A model generated the notes under the pieces. That model ran no database searches and was not told the DNA's origin. It worked only from the letters and a program-made list of their open reading frames with translations. A program made the translations under genes and the position numbers. Shown here piece by piece: positions 8,039-17,365 of a stretch of 64,000 nucleotides of DNA; within the stretch, counting starts at the first letter, position 1; each line of letters opens with the position of its first letter. Where the stretch lies: positions 62,001 to 126,000 of the forward strand of contig JACKBJ010000008.1 in the NCBI GenBank assembly GCA_020634625.1. The letters are read 5' to 3'. The stretch comes from Caldilineae bacterium (GTDB lineage Bacteria; Chloroflexota; Anaerolineae; Epilineales; Epilineaceae).

Positions 8039-9662
8039 GCCCATCGGGATCGCGGCGCAGGATGACGATCCGCGGCGAGACCCGGCTCTCGACGAAGGCG
8101 CCGGGCAGCCAGCTCAGCGGGGCAGGCTGCTGCTGGTCCCAGACCACGGCATAGCCGGCCTCGCCGGTCAGGAGTCGATCACGCGCGTCCGCCTCGGCTC
8201 CGACGAGATCGACGAAGGACTTCGAGGACAGGATCAGCCAGTCGGGCTGCCATGCCTCGAGATCCCAGGCTTCGGAGTCCTCCCAGAGCAGGCGCTCGGA
8301 CTCGATGGGACCCAGGTGCCAGGTGCGCGGCAGATAGTGTTCCGAGCCGACCAGTCCCAGACGGGAACCGGGCTGCAGCGCCTGACGCAACCAGGCCTCG
8401 GCGGCGTAGCGGGTGTCGGCGCGCATGGCCAGGTCGACGTTCAGGCAGTAGAGGCCCGAGTAGGCGATGCAGGCCAAGGTGAGCGAACGGGCGATCGGGT
8501 GCCACGGGCCCGGCGAGCGCCAGAGCCGAGCGGCCAGTCGGCCGGCCGGTGGCAGCAGCAAGAGGGCCAGCGGCAGCGTGAAGCGGGTGTAGACGAAGTG
8601 CACCGTCTGGATGGTGAAGAGCTGATAGCCGACCAGTGGAAGCAGCAGGATGCGGCTCGCCCGGCGATCCAAGGCCGACGCGCCGGGCCGGAGCCCCAGG
8701 CACAGTCCCGCGAGCGCCAGGCTGGCCAGCGGGACGCCCATGGCCTCGCCCAGCCGCGCCAGGCTCTGGCCGGCCAGCCAGACCGGCCCCTGGTAGCGGT
8801 CGTCGAAGTCGTCGATGCCACCGCCGCTCGACCAGTGTCGGATTCGCTCGACATAACCGTCCGGGTTGAAGGCCAGGTTGTTGACGAGGGCGTACAGGAT
8901 CAGCAGCGGCAGCGCAAGCGCCAGCAGGGCGCGCAGCCCGTCGGACCCCTTCTCGCCGCGGGCAAGCCGCCTGGCGTGAAGGCCGAGGATCGCCAGACCC
9001 GGCAGCACATAGGCACCGACGATCGACTCCTTGGTGGCCAGGGCGCAGGCGGCGGCGATGCCGAAGCCGGCGTGGGTGGTCCAGCCCGCCCCGTCCAGGA
9101 TCCGCAGCCAGGCCAGCATCGAGAGCATGAACCATGCGGTCAAGGGCAGGTCGACGTTGCCGAGGTGACCGTAGAAGATCAGCACCTGGGTGGTCGCCGC
9201 CAGGCATGCGGTGGCGAGGGCGGCCCCCGCGTCTCGATACAGCTGCCAGGCCAGCGCATGGGCCAGGAGCACGAGCGCCAGCGCCGCGGCGACCGAGCGC
9301 AGGCGCGAGATCGCCATCAGCCGTCCCATCTGGGCGGGTGGATCGGCGAAGCAGGCGGGATCGGGAAGCGCACAGTCCGCCTTCAGGCGACCATCGCTGC
9401 GCCATTTGGCCAGGAAGGGCGCATACAGCAGCCGGTCGATCAGGGGCTGCAGGTAGGGGTACTTGTGCCATCCATCGCGGTAGACCTGCTCGATGTGCAG
9501 CGGCAGCTCGGGGGTGCCGTCATCGTTGGACCAGGAGCGGATCCCCGGCAGCCCCCAATCGATGCCGAAGAGGCACAGCCCCAGAGCGAGCGCCAAGGCG
9601 ACCGCCAGACCGCGGCGCCGAGCCCCGACCTCAGACACGGTTCGCCGCATCCTCGATGGCAT
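7992..9662 (-). CDS. GT-C-type integral membrane glycosyltransferase
   Basis: A 556-residue polytopic membrane protein. It has an N-terminal hydrophobic helix (about 17-38), an extracytoplasmic loop with an acidic SNDDGTPE stretch where lipid-carrier-dependent GT-C enzymes keep catalytic acidic residues, and about ten further hydrophobic segments. A soluble C-terminal domain of about 150 residues follows. This layout fits the dolichyl/polyprenyl-phosphate mannosyltransferase (GT39/ArnT-like) superfamily. I infer transfer of a sugar from a polyprenyl-phosphate donor on the outer membrane face; substrate unknown. ATG 9662 and ATG 9650 are both possible starts and both overlap the upstream GT1 gene's stop, so translation is coupled. 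The last 47 bp are antisense to the Crp/Fnr gene. Confidence 0.75.
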   Translation of the reverse strand: MPSRMRRTVSEVGARRRGLAVALALALGLCLFGIDWGLPGIRSWSNDDGTPELPLHIEQVYRDGWHKYPYLQPLIDRLLYAPFLAKWRSDGRLKADCALPDPACFADPPAQMGRLMAISRLRSVAAALALVLLAHALAWQLYRDAGAALATACLAATTQVLIFYGHLGNVDLPLTAWFMLSMLAWLRILDGAGWTTHAGFGIAAACALATKESIVGAYVLPGLAILGLHARRLARGEKGSDGLRALLALALPLLILYALVNNLAFNPDGYVERIRHWSSGGGIDDFDDRYQGPVWLAGQSLARLGEAMGVPLASLALAGLCLGLRPGASALDRRASRILLLPLVGYQLFTIQTVHFVYTRFTLPLALLLLPPAGRLAARLWRSPGPWHPIARSLTLACIAYSGLYCLNVDLAMRADTRYAAEAWLRQALQPGSRLGLVGSEHYLPRTWHLGPIESERLLWEDSEAWDLEAWQPDWLILSSKSFVDLVGAEADARDRLLTGEAGYAVVWDQQQPAPLSWLPGAFVESRVSPRIVILRRDPDGLRAAPDAPTPAGRGP

Positions 9663-10893
9663 CACAGGCCCGCTGCAAGCCGGTCTCGAAGTCGATGCGC
9701 GGAGCCAGCTCGGCGCAGCGCCGAGCGAGCGCCGCATCCGCCAGCACGGCGCCCAGGCGCTGCGCGACCCGCGCTCCGGTGAAGCGGGCCGGCGCGATCC
9801 AGTCGCCCAGGCCGAGCGCCTTGATCCGCCGCGCGTTGTCGGGCTGATCGTGGGCCATCGGCATGACCAGCTGGGGGATGCCGGCAGCCGCCGCCTGGGC
9901 CAGCGTGCCGATGCCGCCATGGTACACCAGGGCCGCGGAGCGGGGCAGGACCTCGCTGAAGGGGATGTAGTCGAAGTGGGCGACCGTGTCGGGCAAGGTC
10001 GCGGGCAGCTGCTCCCGGTGGGGCGTCAACAGGATCGCGCGTCGGCCCAGGCGCTGGCTGGCCTCGACGGCTGCCCGGAAGAAGCCCTCGCCGAGCTGCA
10101 TGGCCGAGCCGGGCGTGAACACGAGCGGCGGCGCGCCGGCGCCCAGGAAGGCCTCGAGCCCCTCGGGCGCCGCGTGCTCGCCCGGCGCGTCGTAGCGCAG
10201 GAAGCCGGTGCAGCGGATGCTGGCCGGCCAATCGGTCTGGGGCGGCGCGAACCAGTCCGGCCAGAGCCCGAGCGTGAGCAGGGACGAATGGAAGCCGGCG
10301 CCGAAGAAATCGCGTTCGGGCGGCAGGCCCAGCTCGGCGCGGAAGGCGTTGACGCTGGGGGCGAGCGCGGGGTCGATGGCGAGGCGGTTGATCGCGGTCC
10401 ACACGAGGCGGCGGACGGCGCGCGGCCAACGCATGTCGGTCAGCGGCGGGGCGACGGCCGGGCTGGCGTCGACCGACTGGATGACGCTGGGCTGCAGGTG
10501 GACCGTCACCAGCGGGACGCCCAGCTTCTGGGCGGCGATGCGGCCGGCCATGACCAGGCCCGAGCTGATGACGAGGCAGCGCGCGGGGTCGCGGGCGGCG
10601 ATCAGGTCGTAGACCGGACGCAGCATCTGGGTGATGCCCTCGCGGGCCAGCAGCGCGAACGCGCGCCGGGGATGCCAGAGATCCGGGTTCCGCATCAGGC
10701 GCTCGTAGTCTTCGCTGGTTCCGACCTCGATGAAGGCCAGGCCGGCCGACTCGACCCGTCGGCGGTGGTAGCCATGCGCGATCAGGCTGACGTCGTGACC
10801 GCGTGCCTGGAGCTCGCGACCGATCGCGATCTTCGGATTGACGTCGCCGGCGGAGCCGAGCGTGGCGATGAGGATGTCGCGTGGAGCGGTCAT
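9631..10893 (-). CDS. GT1-family UDP-glycosyltransferase (MGT/UGT type)
   Basis: A 420-residue GT-B glycosyltransferase. The N-terminal domain begins ILIATLGSAGDVNP, typical of sterol, macrolide and glycolipid glucosyltransferases. The C-terminal nucleotide-sugar domain has FTPGSAM and the signature HGGIGTLAQAAAAGIPQ followed by HDQPDNARR, equivalent to the HxGxGT and DQ residues that bind the donor phosphate and sugar. It probably glycosylates a lipid or natural product in the cytosol. It overlaps the membrane glycosyltransferase downstream, so the pair may act on one glycolipid pathway; this is an inference. The ATG at 10893 follows a modest GA-rich ribosome-binding region. The acceptor cannot be predicted. 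Confidence 0.85.
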   Translation of the reverse strand: MTAPRDILIATLGSAGDVNPKIAIGRELQARGHDVSLIAHGYHRRRVESAGLAFIEVGTSEDYERLMRNPDLWHPRRAFALLAREGITQMLRPVYDLIAARDPARCLVISSGLVMAGRIAAQKLGVPLVTVHLQPSVIQSVDASPAVAPPLTDMRWPRAVRRLVWTAINRLAIDPALAPSVNAFRAELGLPPERDFFGAGFHSSLLTLGLWPDWFAPPQTDWPASIRCTGFLRYDAPGEHAAPEGLEAFLGAGAPPLVFTPGSAMQLGEGFFRAAVEASQRLGRRAILLTPHREQLPATLPDTVAHFDYIPFSEVLPRSAALVYHGGIGTLAQAAAAGIPQLVMPMAHDQPDNARRIKALGLGDWIAPARFTGARVAQRLGAVLADAALARRCAELAPRIDFETGLQRACDAIEDAANRV

Positions 10894-10971
10894 GCAGGGC
10901 CTCGCGGGGGGTCTCGGAAGTCGTGGAGCGGCCGAAGTCGGGGGAGGCGGTCGCGTGACGCTCGGCCGGGG

Positions 10972-12099
10972 TCAGAGGGCCAGGGAGAGCTGTACGGCAT
11001 CGGCCGGCTGGAGCCGGGAGAGGCCGATGCCCAGCAGGCGCAGGCGACTGCCGGGCGGCCAGTGCTCGTGGAAGAGCGCCAGGGCCTGGCGCCGGATGTC
11101 GTCGTCGGCTTGGATGGCGATGGGGAACGAGGTCTGTCGGGTGAAGGTGCTGAAGTCGGACATGCGCAGCTTGATCGACAGGGTCCCGGCTTGAAGCTGG
11201 CGACGTCGCAGGTCGGCGCCGACCCGGACGGCGAGCTGGGCCAGGATCTCGGCCAGGGCCTCCTCGTCGGCCAGGTCGCGGGCGAAGGTGCGCTCGGCGC
11301 TGATGGAGCGGGCCGGGCCGCGATCGGTGACGACCGGGCGTGGGTCGATGCCGGCGGCGCGCGCACGCAGCCCGTCGGCCTGGCCGCCGAAGTGACGGAT
11401 CAGGACGGAGGGCTCGGCCGCCGCCAGGTCGCCACAGGTATGGATGTCCAGCGCGGCCAGCCGCTCGGCGCCGCGCGGGCCGATGCCCCAGATGGCGCGG
11501 ACGGACAGCGGGGCCAGGAAGGCCGCCTCCGTGCCCGGCGGGACGATGGTGCAGCCCTCGGGCTTGTCGTGGTCGGATGCCACCTTGGCGACGAGCTTGG
11601 AGGTGGCCAGGCCGACCGAGGCGGGCAGTCCGCTGCGGGCGCGGACCTCGGCGCGGATGGCCGCGGCCCGTCCGGGTGGATCGCTGACCCCGGTCAGGTC
11701 GACATAGGCTTCGTCGACGCTCATCGGCTCGTGCGGGCCATGCGCGGCCAGGATGCGCATGACCTGCTGGCTGGCGGCCTGGATCGCCGGCCAGTCGTGG
11801 CCCACGATCCGGAGCTCGGGACAGAGGCGCAGCGCCCGACCCATGGGCATGGCCGAATGGATCCCATACTCGCGGGCTTCGTAGCTGGCGGCGGCGACCA
11901 CCCCGCGCCCCTCCGGCCGGCCGCCGACGACCAGCGGGATGCCGGCGTCCTCGGGGTGCTGCAGGCGATGGACGCTGACGAAGAAGGCGTCCATGTCCAG
12001 ATGCAGGATGGCCCGTGGCCAGTCGAAGGCCGTCTGGGGCGCTGCGCCGGCCGTCTGACCTTCCGCGGCGGCGTGCTCGGGGCTGGGAAACGCGTTCAT
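10972..12099 (-). CDS. dinB: DNA polymerase IV (Y family)
   Basis: Translesion DNA polymerase of 375 residues. Palm motifs HLDMDAFFVSV (first catalytic Asp, with Phe as steric gate) and MSVDEAYVDLT (catalytic Asp-Glu) are intact. The middle holds helix-hairpin-helix elements (IWGIGPRGAERL) and the C-terminal part is the little-finger domain. It ends LQPADAVQLSLAL, with no clear QLxLF clamp-binding peptide, but QLSL may serve. ATG 12099 (MNAFPSPEH) is chosen; a longer in-frame start at 12237 would add 46 unconserved residues. A TACCAT -10 lies 7 bp before the ATG, suggesting a leaderless message. Confidence 0.94.
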   Translation of the reverse strand: MNAFPSPEHAAAEGQTAGAAPQTAFDWPRAILHLDMDAFFVSVHRLQHPEDAGIPLVVGGRPEGRGVVAAASYEAREYGIHSAMPMGRALRLCPELRIVGHDWPAIQAASQQVMRILAAHGPHEPMSVDEAYVDLTGVSDPPGRAAAIRAEVRARSGLPASVGLATSKLVAKVASDHDKPEGCTIVPPGTEAAFLAPLSVRAIWGIGPRGAERLAALDIHTCGDLAAAEPSVLIRHFGGQADGLRARAAGIDPRPVVTDRGPARSISAERTFARDLADEEALAEILAQLAVRVGADLRRRQLQAGTLSIKLRMSDFSTFTRQTSFPIAIQADDDIRRQALALFHEHWPPGSRLRLLGIGLSRLQPADAVQLSLAL

Positions 12100-12106
12100 G
12101 GCCTGA

Positions 12107-12112
12107 ATGGTA
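12107..12112 (-). promoter_or_regulatory. Candidate -10 of dinB
   Basis: TACCAT on the minus strand ends 7 bases before the ATG at 12099, so transcription would start at or within a base or two of the start codon. A small CAACGTTG palindrome lies just upstream. No -35 of quality is seen. Confidence 0.4.
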
Positions 12113-12262
12113 CAACGTTGCGCGGACGGGCGCATGCCGCAGGGATGGACCGGTGCTGGCCGGCATCGGTCAGACGTCCGACACGGTTGTCGGGCAGGTC
12201 GACGTGATCCGGTCGCAAGCTGGAGCGGATCGATCACCGCGCCGGATCCTGGTCCGGCCGCA

Positions 12263-12292
12263 TTGGCACATCGATCGCATGCCCCCTATTCT
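12263..12292 (+). promoter_or_regulatory. Candidate sigma-70 promoter in the dinB-xdhC gap
   Basis: TTGGCA (12263-12268), an 18-bp spacer and TATTCT (12287-12292) point toward the XdhC-like gene, leaving a leader of about 128 bases. I see nothing else of note in the 327-bp gap from 12100 to 12426 apart from this and the dinB -10; no small ORF or stable hairpin stood out. Confidence 0.5.
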
Positions 12293-12426
12293 GCAGCCCT
12301 GCAGGCCGCCTTGACCTGACGAACGCTCCAGGTCGGGCGGCACCGGGTGCGAGCCGAGCCGATCGAGGGCCCCCCTGCGTTCCGTCGCTCGTTCGCCGGG
12401 AGCTCGCAAGCATCCAGGAGTCCGGG

Positions 12427-13527
12427 ATGTCGCTGGAAGCCGTGATCGAGCCTCTGCTGGGCTGGCTGGCCGAGGGCCGGCGCCCGGTGCTGGCCACGGT
12501 GATCGAGACCTGGGGATCGTCGCCGCGGCCGGCCGGCAGCTGCCTGGCCATCGGCTACGGCGGCGACGGGGAGGCGGATGCCGACCTGACCCTGGCCGGT
12601 TCGGTCAGCGGTGGATGCGTCGAGCCGGCGCTGGTCGAGCTCGGCCGCGAGATCCTGGCGGGGCAGCCGCCGCGCCTGGTCGACTACGGCGTGCGCGATG
12701 CCGATGCGCGTGCGCTGGGCCTATCCTGTGGCGGACGGCTGCAGGTCCTGGTGCAGGCGGTCCAGGGGCGCGCGGCCTGGCAGGCGATCGCCGCCTCCCT
12801 GGCCGCAGGCGAGCCGCGCGTCTTGGTCCAAAGCCTGGCGGGCGGTGCGCCGTCGCTCGTCGCCCTGGATGCGGCGGCCCCGAGATGTGTGGGCGGCCAG
12901 CCGGAGGAGGTGCCCGAGTCGGCCGAGCTCGACCGGGACCCGATTGCCAGCGCCGCGCTGCACGCGGCGGCGCGCGCCTGCCTGCGCGAAGCTCGGCCCC
13001 GACTCCTGACCCTGGATGGCCGGAGCTGGGCGCTGCTGCCGCAGCTGCCCTCCGACCGGCTCTTCCTGGTCGGGGCGGGGCACATCGCCCAGGTCCTGAC
13101 CCGGCTGGCCGCCCCGCTGGGCTTTCGATCGACGGTGATCGATCCGCGGGCCGCCTTCGCCAGCGCCGAGCGCTTTCCGGAGGCCGAGGCCCTGATCCTG
13201 GCCTGGCCGGAATCGGCGGCGCTCGCCCGGCTGGGTCTCGGCCGCGCCAGCTACCTGGTGGCGCTGGCGCACGACCCCAAGATCGACGATCCGGCCCTGG
13301 TGGCCGCGCTGGCCGCCGAGGCGCGCTACGTCGGCGCGCTCGGCAGCCGACGCAGCCATGCCGAGCGGGTCGAGCGGCTGCGCGCGCGTGGGATCGCGCG
13401 CGCCGACATCGAGCGAATCCATGCGCCCGTCGGGCTCGACATCGGTGCCAGCGGGGCGGCCGAGATCGCGTTGTCGATCCTGGCCGAGCTGGTGGCCGAG
13501 CGGCGGGGGCGACCCGGACGCGGCTGA
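12427..13527 (+). CDS. XdhC/CoxI family molybdenum hydroxylase maturation factor
   Basis: A 366-residue member of the XdhC family, cytosolic proteins that bind molybdenum cofactor and promote its sulfuration and insertion into xanthine-dehydrogenase-type enzymes. The N-terminal XdhC domain has TWGSSPRPAGS and SVSGGCVE. The C-terminal Rossmann-like domain has FLVGAGHIAQ, THD-equivalent LAHDPKIDD and YVGALGSRRSHAERV. A clear AGGAG precedes the ATG. It faces a minus-strand cluster with both subunits of a molybdenum hydroxylase and a MocA-like enzyme, which matches the family's job. The orientation means separate transcription from its presumed target. Confidence 0.9.
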   Translation: MSLEAVIEPLLGWLAEGRRPVLATVIETWGSSPRPAGSCLAIGYGGDGEADADLTLAGSVSGGCVEPALVELGREILAGQPPRLVDYGVRDADARALGLSCGGRLQVLVQAVQGRAAWQAIAASLAAGEPRVLVQSLAGGAPSLVALDAAAPRCVGGQPEEVPESAELDRDPIASAALHAAARACLREARPRLLTLDGRSWALLPQLPSDRLFLVGAGHIAQVLTRLAAPLGFRSTVIDPRAAFASAERFPEAEALILAWPESAALARLGLGRASYLVALAHDPKIDDPALVAALAAEARYVGALGSRRSHAERVERLRARGIARADIERIHAPVGLDIGASGAAEIALSILAELVAERRGRPGRG

Positions 13528-13623
13528 GCGTCGCGCCGGCCGCGGTCGGCTGGCCGCTCGCTGCCGTCCAGCGCTTCGACGCATGCCCCTGATTTCGGAG
13601 CGTGTGACCGGCTCGGGCCGAGC

Positions 13624-14235
13624 TCAGCCCTCCTGCGTGGCCGCGGTCGGTCCCTGCCGCGCGGCCGAGTAGCGCTGCCAGTCGGCCACCCGGTCGACGT
13701 CCTGCAGGCACAGCGGGTCGTCGACCTCGACGTAGCCGAGCGCTTCGGGATGCGCCGCGATGAGCGCGCGTCCATGCGAGCCCGAAGGCATCGCTCGCAG
13801 CTCCGGCAACCGTCGCCCGTCGAAGAGGACCGGATGGCCCGGCACGGTGCCGTGACGCGGCCTCAGGATCCGGCCCTCACCGGGACGCCAGGCGGCCAAC
13901 AGGTCCGCGATGAGCGCCCGGCTCAGCCCGGGCTGGTCGCAGACCAGCACCATCAGCGCCGCGACCACCTGCGGGCAGGCGGCCAGGCCGGCCGACAGGC
14001 TGCTGCCCATGCCGCCGTCCGGCTCGGTGTTTTCCACGATCGCCAGGTCCAAGCCCTTGAGCTCGTCACGCAGGGCCGGAAGGCCGGGTCGGATCACCAC
14101 CACGACGGGATCGAGCCCGGACTCCCGTGCGATGCGCGCGCTGCGTCGCAGCAGGCTCTCGCCGTCCAGCTCCAGCAGCTGCTTGGGCCGCCCGAAGCGC
14201 CGCGATGCGCCGGCGGCCAGGAGGATGCCGGCCAC
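13624..14235 (-). CDS. MobA/MocA-like molybdenum cofactor nucleotidyltransferase
   Basis: A 203-residue NTP-transferase-like protein. The signature AGILLAAGASRRFGRPKQLL at the N-terminus is the nucleotide-binding loop of the CTP:molybdopterin cytidylyltransferase (MocA/CoxC-like) group. DQPGLS and HGTVPGHPVLF follow as in that group. The best start is GTG 14235, because no other standard start codon lies between the upstream gene's stop and the conserved first strand. It is last in a minus-strand operon with the molybdenum hydroxylase subunits. That enzyme class uses the cytosine dinucleotide cofactor, which supports a MocA role. Specificity (CTP or GTP) cannot be read with certainty. Confidence 0.85.
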   Translation of the reverse strand: MAGILLAAGASRRFGRPKQLLELDGESLLRRSARIARESGLDPVVVVIRPGLPALRDELKGLDLAIVENTEPDGGMGSSLSAGLAACPQVVAALMVLVCDQPGLSRALIADLLAAWRPGEGRILRPRHGTVPGHPVLFDGRRLPELRAMPSGSHGRALIAAHPEALGYVEVDDPLCLQDVDRVADWQRYSAARQGPTAATQEG

Positions 14236-14315
14236 CCGGGTCGGAACGGCATCGCTGGGCTGGCTCGAGTGACCTGGGCTGGCCGTGATGCCTTCCTCCG
14301 CGTCGTGCCGGGCGC

Positions 14316-15128
14316 TCAGGGCGCCTCGGCGTCGATCGGACGCAGCGCGATCCAGTCGCTCGGATCGGCGGGGTCGAGGAAGCGGTCGCCCGCGCAGCGC
14401 AGCGGCTGCGCGTCGCGTTGGGCGCGCGAACGGACGAGGTCGCCCGGGTCGGCGATGCCGCGTGCCGCGTACTCGGCTCGGACCGAGCGGTCGAGCAGCT
14501 CGAAGTAGGACTCCAGCCGGTAGGTCGGTTCGAGCACCTCGATCGCGATGTCCGACAGGGTCTCCGCGCCCTGGTGCCAGCCCAGCCGCTGCCCGGCCAG
14601 CACCCGACGGCCGACCGCGATGCCGGCCTCCGGGCGGACATGGAAGATGACGATGCGCCGCTCCGGCGCGGACTCCGGGCGCAGGCGCAGGCGCGCGCCG
14701 GCCCATTCCGGCGCCAGCTCGACCAGCTCGCCGGTTGCCGGCGCGAAGATCTCGATCGCCGCCCAGTCCAGCTCCGGTCGAGGCTCGATGTAGTGCTTCA
14801 TGCTGCGGCAACGCTCCCGACCATCCGAGAAGTCGTGGCCGACGCCGGAGCGAAAGCGCGAGATGCGAGCGATGGCGCGCGGGTCGATGTAGCTGTGGGT
14901 GATCAGCGCGTTCGCGAAGTCAGCGTTCGGGTCGGCGTCGATCGGCTCGGCCGCGTCCGAGGCAAGGGCCGGCCGCGAACGGCGACCCTCGGCGCGCGGC
15001 TCGGGCCGGGCGCCGCAGGCGGCAAGGGTGGAGGCGAGCGCCAGGAAGGCCAGGCCGGCCAGTCTGGCGGAAACGGCGCTCGGGCCGCGAGCGACCGCGG
15101 GCGCGGCGCCGCCGATGCGATCCGACAT
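14316..15128 (-). CDS. Lipoprotein with degenerate LytM/M23-like domain
   Basis: A 270-residue secreted lipoprotein. A hydrophobic signal ends in a lipobox LAAC with Cys38. The mature part has a compact beta-rich domain (IEIFAPATGELVEL, then FHVRPEAGIAVGRRVLAGQ, then SDIAIE) laid out like the barrel-sandwich of M23/LytM peptidases. The zinc-binding HxH and HxxxD motifs are not intact, so metallopeptidase activity is unlikely. It may bind a ligand or the cell wall. TGATG overlap with the molybdenum hydroxylase large-subunit stop shows translational coupling, so it probably serves that extracytoplasmic enzyme. The fold assignment is an inference from pattern. Confidence 0.65.
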   Translation of the reverse strand: MSDRIGGAAPAVARGPSAVSARLAGLAFLALASTLAACGARPEPRAEGRRSRPALASDAAEPIDADPNADFANALITHSYIDPRAIARISRFRSGVGHDFSDGRERCRSMKHYIEPRPELDWAAIEIFAPATGELVELAPEWAGARLRLRPESAPERRIVIFHVRPEAGIAVGRRVLAGQRLGWHQGAETLSDIAIEVLEPTYRLESYFELLDRSVRAEYAARGIADPGDLVRSRAQRDAQPLRCAGDRFLDPADPSDWIALRPIDAEAP

Positions 15129-17365
15129 CAGCCGCTGCGCGCCTCGGCACCGGACCGCAGGGGCAGGCGCCGGATGCGCTCGCCGGTCAGGGCGAACCAG
15201 GCGTTCGCGACGGCCGCCCCGATCGGCCCGATCGGCGGCTCGCCCAGGCCGAGCGGTCGGTCGATGGGCGAGTCCAGCAGCCGCAGGGCGATGGCCGGCG
15301 TCTGGCTTATGTCCAGGATCGGATAGCGGTCGAAGTTGCCGGCGACCACCCGTCCGTCGGCCACGCGCAGGTCCTCCAGCAGCACCGAGCTCAGGCCCAT
15401 GACGATGCAGCCCTCCACCTGGGCGGCGGCGCCGTCCGGGTTGACCACCCGGCCGCAGTCGACCGCGCAGGCGACGCGGTGCACCTGCGGTCCGCCGTCG
15501 GCGGCGCGCCCGAGCTCGACCACCTGCGCCACGAGCGTGCCGTTGTCGTCGCAGCAGGCGATGCCGCGCGCCCGGCCGGTCGGCGTCGCCGCGTCCCAGC
15601 CGCCGAGCTCGGCCGCCGCCTCCAGCACCGCGCGCATGCGTCGGTCATCGGGGTCGTCGGCCAGGTGGTCCAAGCGGAAGCGCAAGGGGTCGGCGCCGGC
15701 CTGCGCGGCCAGCTCGTCGACGAAGCTTTCGATGGCGAAGGTGTTGGGCAGCAGCCCGAGGCCGCGCCACCAGCCGGTGCGGATCGGCAGGGTCTGTACC
15801 CAGGCGCGCACCAGGCGATGCGGGATCGCGGTGTAGTGCAGTCGCGCGCCGCGGGTGGCGCCGAAATCGGCGCCCATCATCGCCGCGACGAAGCCAGGCA
15901 GGAAGCCGAAGGCCACCTCGCCGGAGGCCTGGCGGTGCTCCAGCGCCTCGATGCGGCCATCGGGGCCGAGGCGGGCCCGCAGCCGGTGCCGCGAGGGCGG
16001 CCGGACGTAGCCCTCGCGCAGCTCTTCGGCGCGGTCCCAGCCGACGTGCACCGGCCGGCCGGCCGCCCTCGACAGCCGGGCCGCCTCGCCGGCCACGTCC
16101 TCGCCGAACTTGCGGCCGAAGCCGCCGCCCAGATACGGCGTGTGGATGTTGACCTGCGCCTCGTCCAGGTCCAGCAGCTTGGCCAGGCGCCCGCGCAACA
16201 TGTCCGGCAGCTGGGTGCCGACCCAGGCTTCGACCCGATCCGGCTGGACGTCGACCAACGCCGCCTGAGGCTCCATCGGCATGTGGGCCGCCATCGGCGT
16301 CGCGTACTCGGCTTCGATCACGGTCGCGCCGCTCGCTGCATCGGCGGCGTCCGCCAGGTGGCGCGCCGCACGGCCCGCGCGTTGAATCGTCACGCCGCCC
16401 GAGCCGTCGAGCTTCAACAGGGCCTCGATCTCGGCCTGCTGCCAGGCGCGGCCGGGCGACCAGTCCAGCTCGAGCTGCGCCAGGGCGGCCCCTGCGGCGG
16501 CCCGGGACTCGGCGACGACGCCGGCGAAGCCCGGCTCGATCAACACCGTGAGCACGCCCGGCTGTTCGGCCGCCTTGCCGGCCCGGCCGCCGCGCAGGCG
16601 GGCGCCGAGCATCGGCGGTCGGGCCACCGCGCCGTAGGCCATGCCGGGTAGCCGCACGTCGTAGGCGAAGCGCGCCGAGCCATCGACCTTGGCCGGCAGG
16701 TCGATCCGCGGGACGGCCTCGCCGATCAGCGTGAACTCGGCTGCCGGCTTGAGCCGCGGCGCCGCCTCGGGCAGCTCCCAGGTGGACAGGTCGGCCCCGG
16801 CTAGCAGCGTGGCGTAGTCGATGCGCGGCGTGGCCGACCCGTCCGCCGGTTGAAAGCCCGCGTGCCGAGCCACGAGCGACTCGGCCGGCAGGTCGAGCTG
16901 GGCGGCCGCCCGCTCGCGCAGCAGCTCGCGCAAGCTTGCGGCGGCCTCGCGCAGCGGCAGCCAGAGCGCCGCGACCGAGGTGCTGCCGGCGGTGCCGAAG
17001 GGGTCGGCCGGCCCGTGCTCGGTGGTGGCCTGCACCAGCTCGAGCCGATCCAAGGGCAGCTCGAGCTCGTCGGCGACCACCTGGGCCAGGGCGGTGTGCA
17101 CGCCTTGACCCATCTCGACCTTGTTCAGGTGCAGGCGCAGCCGGCCATCCGGCAGCAGCTCGAACCAGGCGGCCGGATCGCGCGGCTGGTCGCCGCCCAC
17201 GGGGCTGTCGCTCAGGCCTTCGGCGATCCGCAGTCGGAGCGCCGGCAGGCCCAGCCCCAGGCCGATGGCCAGCCCGCCGCCGGAGAGTCCGGTGGCGATC
17301 AGGAAGCCGCGCCGCGTCGGTCGCCAGCGTCGCCCGTCGCTGGCGGGCGCGTCGGAGCGGCTCAT
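15128..17365 (-). CDS. Molybdenum hydroxylase large subunit, Tat-exported (isoquinoline 1-oxidoreductase beta type)
   Basis: A 745-residue molybdopterin-binding subunit of the xanthine dehydrogenase/aldehyde oxidase family. The N-terminus has a twin-arginine signal (TRRGFLIATG, then a Gly/Leu-rich core), so the folded enzyme is exported with its cofactor. The body has GQGVHTALAQVVADEL, LNKVEMGQG, GGGFGRKFGEDV and a C-terminal GLGEPPIGP whose Glu matches the catalytic glutamate near molybdenum. The single-chain layout without separate FAD subunit matches IorB and membrane-associated aldehyde dehydrogenases. It overlaps the [2Fe-2S] subunit gene by 4 bp (ATGA). The substrate is an aldehyde or N-heterocycle, not determinable here. 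Confidence 0.9.
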   Translation of the reverse strand: MSRSDAPASDGRRWRPTRRGFLIATGLSGGGLAIGLGLGLPALRLRIAEGLSDSPVGGDQPRDPAAWFELLPDGRLRLHLNKVEMGQGVHTALAQVVADELELPLDRLELVQATTEHGPADPFGTAGSTSVAALWLPLREAAASLRELLRERAAAQLDLPAESLVARHAGFQPADGSATPRIDYATLLAGADLSTWELPEAAPRLKPAAEFTLIGEAVPRIDLPAKVDGSARFAYDVRLPGMAYGAVARPPMLGARLRGGRAGKAAEQPGVLTVLIEPGFAGVVAESRAAAGAALAQLELDWSPGRAWQQAEIEALLKLDGSGGVTIQRAGRAARHLADAADAASGATVIEAEYATPMAAHMPMEPQAALVDVQPDRVEAWVGTQLPDMLRGRLAKLLDLDEAQVNIHTPYLGGGFGRKFGEDVAGEAARLSRAAGRPVHVGWDRAEELREGYVRPPSRHRLRARLGPDGRIEALEHRQASGEVAFGFLPGFVAAMMGADFGATRGARLHYTAIPHRLVRAWVQTLPIRTGWWRGLGLLPNTFAIESFVDELAAQAGADPLRFRLDHLADDPDDRRMRAVLEAAAELGGWDAATPTGRARGIACCDDNGTLVAQVVELGRAADGGPQVHRVACAVDCGRVVNPDGAAAQVEGCIVMGLSSVLLEDLRVADGRVVAGNFDRYPILDISQTPAIALRLLDSPIDRPLGLGEPPIGPIGAAVANAWFALTGERIRRLPLRSGAEARSG

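Noticed and set aside
12111..12120. CAACGTTG palindrome upstream of dinB as a LexA box
   Set aside because: An 8-bp palindrome is too short and matches no LexA box I know (GAACnnnnGTTC or CTGTnnnnACAG). dinB may still be SOS-controlled by other means.
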